A stretch of DNA of 35,656 nucleotides from Spirochaetaceae bacterium. Its GTDB lineage: Bacteria > Spirochaetota > Spirochaetia > WRBN01. A program made the translations under genes and the position numbers. Under the pieces are notes generated by a model that ran no database searches, was not told where the DNA came from, and saw nothing but the letters and a program-made list of their open reading frames with translations. The stretch is taken from contig JAHHUI010000004.1 of assembly GCA_020024055.1 (NCBI GenBank), positions 1-35,656 on the forward strand, read 5' to 3'. Below are positions 33,967 through 35,656 of this stretch, one piece after another (position 1 is the stretch's first letter; each line of letters begins with the position of its first letter).

Positions 33967-34005
33967 TAAAAAAGCCCTGTGCATGTTTTTATTTTTGCAC
34001 AAGGC
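33967..34005 (-). terminator. Intrinsic terminator of the lipoprotein cluster
   Basis: On the minus strand, GCCTTGTGCA and TGCACAGGGC (34005-33996 and 33983-33974) form a 10-bp stem with one G-U pair and a 12-base loop, followed by TTTTTT. It lies 32 bases after the stop of the 34037 gene. Confidence 0.85.
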
Positions 34006-34036
34006 ATTAAGATAATTTTTAACAAAATGTCAAAAA

Positions 34037-34534
34037 TTAATACGATGTTCTAAATGTAACAAAAATCTGATTATTGATGTACGATTCCAATTCACCGTTT
34101 CCTTTATAAACAAATTTCAGGCCTTTATAATAAGTTGCCGTCTTCTCGTTCATATCAGGATATTCAGTGTCGTCAAAGACATATGTGTCGCGATCAACCT
34201 TTTTCAGAATAATACCTTCATAATTTTGTTCTCTAGGGTATAGTTCATTGGCAAGATTTTCCGGCGAAGCACCTTCTGTATTGAACCACCATAATTTGCC
34301 ATGTTTTTTTGAAATTCTACCACACAGCCATCTTGAGTTTATTTGTGCAAATCCTGTATAAATCTGGCGGTCGCTCTTGCCTGTGTCCCACAGGAAATCA
34401 TCATTGGCTCTTGTTTTTACTGACTCAAGCAATTCCTGGCGGGATTTTGTCACAGAATTGCCCTGGGGCAAGTCACATGAAAATAATATCATTGCTGCAA
34501 TGCCAATAATACAAATGTTTTTTATTGAAATCAT
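34037..34534 (-). CDS. Small lipoprotein of unknown function
   Basis: A 165-residue lipoprotein: signal MISIKNICIIGIAAMILFSC (Cys 20), then DLPQGNSVTKS, a variant of the post-cysteine motif shared by the neighbours. The mature part has WDTGKSDRQIYTGFAQINSR, WLCGRISKKHGKLWWFN and YKGLKFVYKGNGELESYINN, looks beta-rich, and ends in VTFRTSY. I do not recognise the domain and see no clear paralogue in the window. It is the last gene before the terminator at 33967 and lies 46 bases downstream of the 34581 lipoprotein. It is intact. Confidence 0.72.
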   Translation of the reverse strand: MISIKNICIIGIAAMILFSCDLPQGNSVTKSRQELLESVKTRANDDFLWDTGKSDRQIYTGFAQINSRWLCGRISKKHGKLWWFNTEGASPENLANELYPREQNYEGIILKKVDRDTYVFDDTEYPDMNEKTATYYKGLKFVYKGNGELESYINNQIFVTFRTSY

Positions 34535-34580
34535 AATATTTCCTCTTATTATTTATATTTTATGTGGTAATAATTCATCG

Positions 34581-35048
34581 TTATAGAGTTTCTCTCAAAG
34601 CTAAATCTACCTCATAGATGATAGGATCTGTTGGACTTGTGCTAGCAAACATTTGAATTTTTGCCTGGCTATTGTTCAGGGTAATAACATCAGCATTCAC
34701 ACGACCCAGTCCTCCGCGTGTGCCGTCCCAAAAGTTTAAAACCCTTACTTTATTTTTATGAGTATCTATTTCATATCGAGCTGTTAACGGTAATCTTTTT
34801 AGTTCCCATAAGACTTGGTTTTTAGATTTTCCATAAACCAATCCTGCTTTGCCGTCTTGATAGCGAATAGCCATGAAGCCACCCTTGGAAGCGGGATGTT
34901 TTGTCAGTGGGCCGCACCAAATCGTACCATCGAGCATTTCCTGTGTTAAATGTTCAAAATTAAATCGTTGAACACTGCGTGTTTGTGGCACTGTACAGGA
35001 AAACAAGGTAAATATAGATAATAAAATTAAGTTTTTTAAAAAAGTCAT
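34581..35048 (-). CDS. Small lipoprotein, intact copy of the 12177 pseudogene
   Basis: A 155-residue lipoprotein with signal MTFLKNLILLSIFTLFSC (Cys 18) followed by TVPQTRSVQRF. The mature domain contains LDGTIWCGPLTKHP, GGFMAIRYQDGKAGLVYGKS, LNFWDGTRGGLGRVNADVI, AKIQMFASTSP and YEVDLALRETL. The pseudogene at 12177 matches these blocks in order, and the damaged genes at 9762 and probably 9257 are more distant relatives. Function is unknown; the repeated GT-W, GKAGLV and GGLGRV motifs suggest a compact beta domain. It follows the 35099 lipoprotein with a hairpin between them, as in the other cassette. Confidence 0.75.
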   Translation of the reverse strand: MTFLKNLILLSIFTLFSCTVPQTRSVQRFNFEHLTQEMLDGTIWCGPLTKHPASKGGFMAIRYQDGKAGLVYGKSKNQVLWELKRLPLTARYEIDTHKNKVRVLNFWDGTRGGLGRVNADVITLNNSQAKIQMFASTSPTDPIIYEVDLALRETL

Positions 35049-35065
35049 AGTATATCTCTCAAAAT

Positions 35066-35090
35066 ACCTGCGACTTTATCTGTCGCAGGT
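35066..35090 (-). other. Hairpin between lipoprotein genes
   Basis: ACCTGCGAC (35066-35074) and GTCGCAGGT (35082-35090) form a perfect 9-bp stem with a 7-base loop, followed on the minus strand by ATTTTG. It could be a leaky terminator or attenuator that lowers expression of the downstream lipoproteins. Confidence 0.55.
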
Positions 35091-35098
35091 AAAATCAA

Positions 35099-35656
35099 CT
35101 AATTATTTTCAAAAGGATATTTTGGCAGCTGAGGCCATACAGGGCCATTGTATTGGCCGGGAATTTTACCATGATATTCTTCGCCGTTAAGGGCCAGTCC
35201 TGTGCCCACATAGCTGATATGAGTGTAGAGTTGGGGTTTGGTTGTGTAATCTTCGGTGATAAACATGAATTGAAGATTTTTAGATACTTCTGCTTTTAAA
35301 TAGGGCTTTCCATTGTCCAGCAATGTGATGAACATGCCTGAAATCTGCACATCCAGATTTTGCTTGGTCAATGTTTCTTTCGATTCTTCTTCAGTATCCG
35401 CATCGCCGAATTTAGCCTTCAGAGCAGTGCCGCCATGAGGGATCTCAAATCTGAGGGTCAGTCTGCGATTGGCAGCTATATCATCATACTTTTCGTCAAT
35501 CTCGTCTATGCCCAGCACTCTAATGCCAAAGTACATTGTATTTTGTAAATCTGAAGGTTCAAGAGGAAGTTTTACAATATTTTCTTTAACACCCTGAACA
35601 GGGCCTTTATTTTCAGGAGGCAAAACTTCTTTTCCATCTGGCTGTTTCTCTTCCAC
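35099..35656 (-). CDS. Surface lipoprotein, 5' end outside the window
   Basis: At least 185 residues are visible; the frame is open at the window edge and the signal peptide must lie beyond it. A Pro/Glu/Lys-rich linker (EKQPDGKEVLPPENKGP) is followed by NTMYFGIRVLGI, RRLTLRFEIPHG, AKFGDADTEEESKE, TKQNLDVQISGMFITLLDNG, LQFMFITED and YNGPVWPQLPKYPFENN. These blocks are the same, in the same order, as in the intact 11437 lipoprotein, so the two are paralogues. It is the first visible gene of a three-lipoprotein unit. The GTG at the very end of the window is unlikely to be the true start. Confidence 0.78.
   Translation of the reverse strand: MEEKQPDGKEVLPPENKGPVQGVKENIVKLPLEPSDLQNTMYFGIRVLGIDEIDEKYDDIAANRRLTLRFEIPHGGTALKAKFGDADTEEESKETLTKQNLDVQISGMFITLLDNGKPYLKAEVSKNLQFMFITEDYTTKPQLYTHISYVGTGLALNGEEYHGKIPGQYNGPVWPQLPKYPFENN

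Noticed and set aside
1..35656. tRNA, rRNA, CRISPR arrays, insertion sequences
   Set aside because: I looked in every intergenic region and saw no cloverleaf, no regular spaced repeats and no transposase or terminal inverted repeats, despite the pseudogene-rich block.

Overview
The window looks like the replication-origin region of a spirochaete chromosome. It opens with dnaA-dnaN-recF and a DUF721 gene, an order also known from Treponema. The lipoproteins have relaxed, spirochaete-type lipoboxes (Ser, Gly or Ala before Cys), and one promoter carries a poly-G run of the kind known from Treponema outer-membrane protein genes. The genus cannot be fixed from sequence reading alone.

Layout. (1) 1-5.6 kb: replication genes and a short NFACT protein. 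DnaA-box-like sites and an AT-rich spacer lie between dnaA and dnaN, and two parS-like 16-mers lie at 4612 and 7360. (2) 5.7-8.0 kb: an outer-membrane barrel candidate behind a promoter whose spacer holds ten consecutive G, then an unknown exported protein. (3) 8.1-14.2 kb: a decaying accessory block. It holds a broken MATE transporter, several small lipoproteins (mostly frameshifted), and three copies, at different stages of decay, of a protein whose C-terminus resembles polymorphic toxin type 44. (4) 14.2-17.6 kb: a LysM/amidase, a gene-poor stretch of coding debris, and a pyrophosphatase pseudogene. (5) 17.6-33.9 kb: mostly intact metabolic genes: ychF, eda, kdgK, pcnB, an ABC permease, neuB-like, uxuB, a TRAP transporter, uxuA, uxaC, a glycosyltransferase and a 5'-nucleotidase. 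(6) 34.0-35.7 kb: three more lipoproteins. Two of them are paralogues, in the same order, of the pair at 11.4-12.6 kb.

How the genes work together. UxaC (glucuronate to fructuronate), the SDR UxuB (fructuronate to mannonate), UxuA (mannonate to KDG), KdgK (KDG to KDPG) and Eda (KDPG to pyruvate plus glyceraldehyde 3-phosphate) make a complete hexuronate pathway. The divergently transcribed TRAP genes dctPQM are the probable uptake system. No regulator gene for it is in the window. The accessory lipoproteins share a motif just after the lipidated cysteine. Several are preceded by TTGACA promoters with a G-run in the spacer, so they may form one surface-protein set, with expression of the barrel protein likely phase variable.
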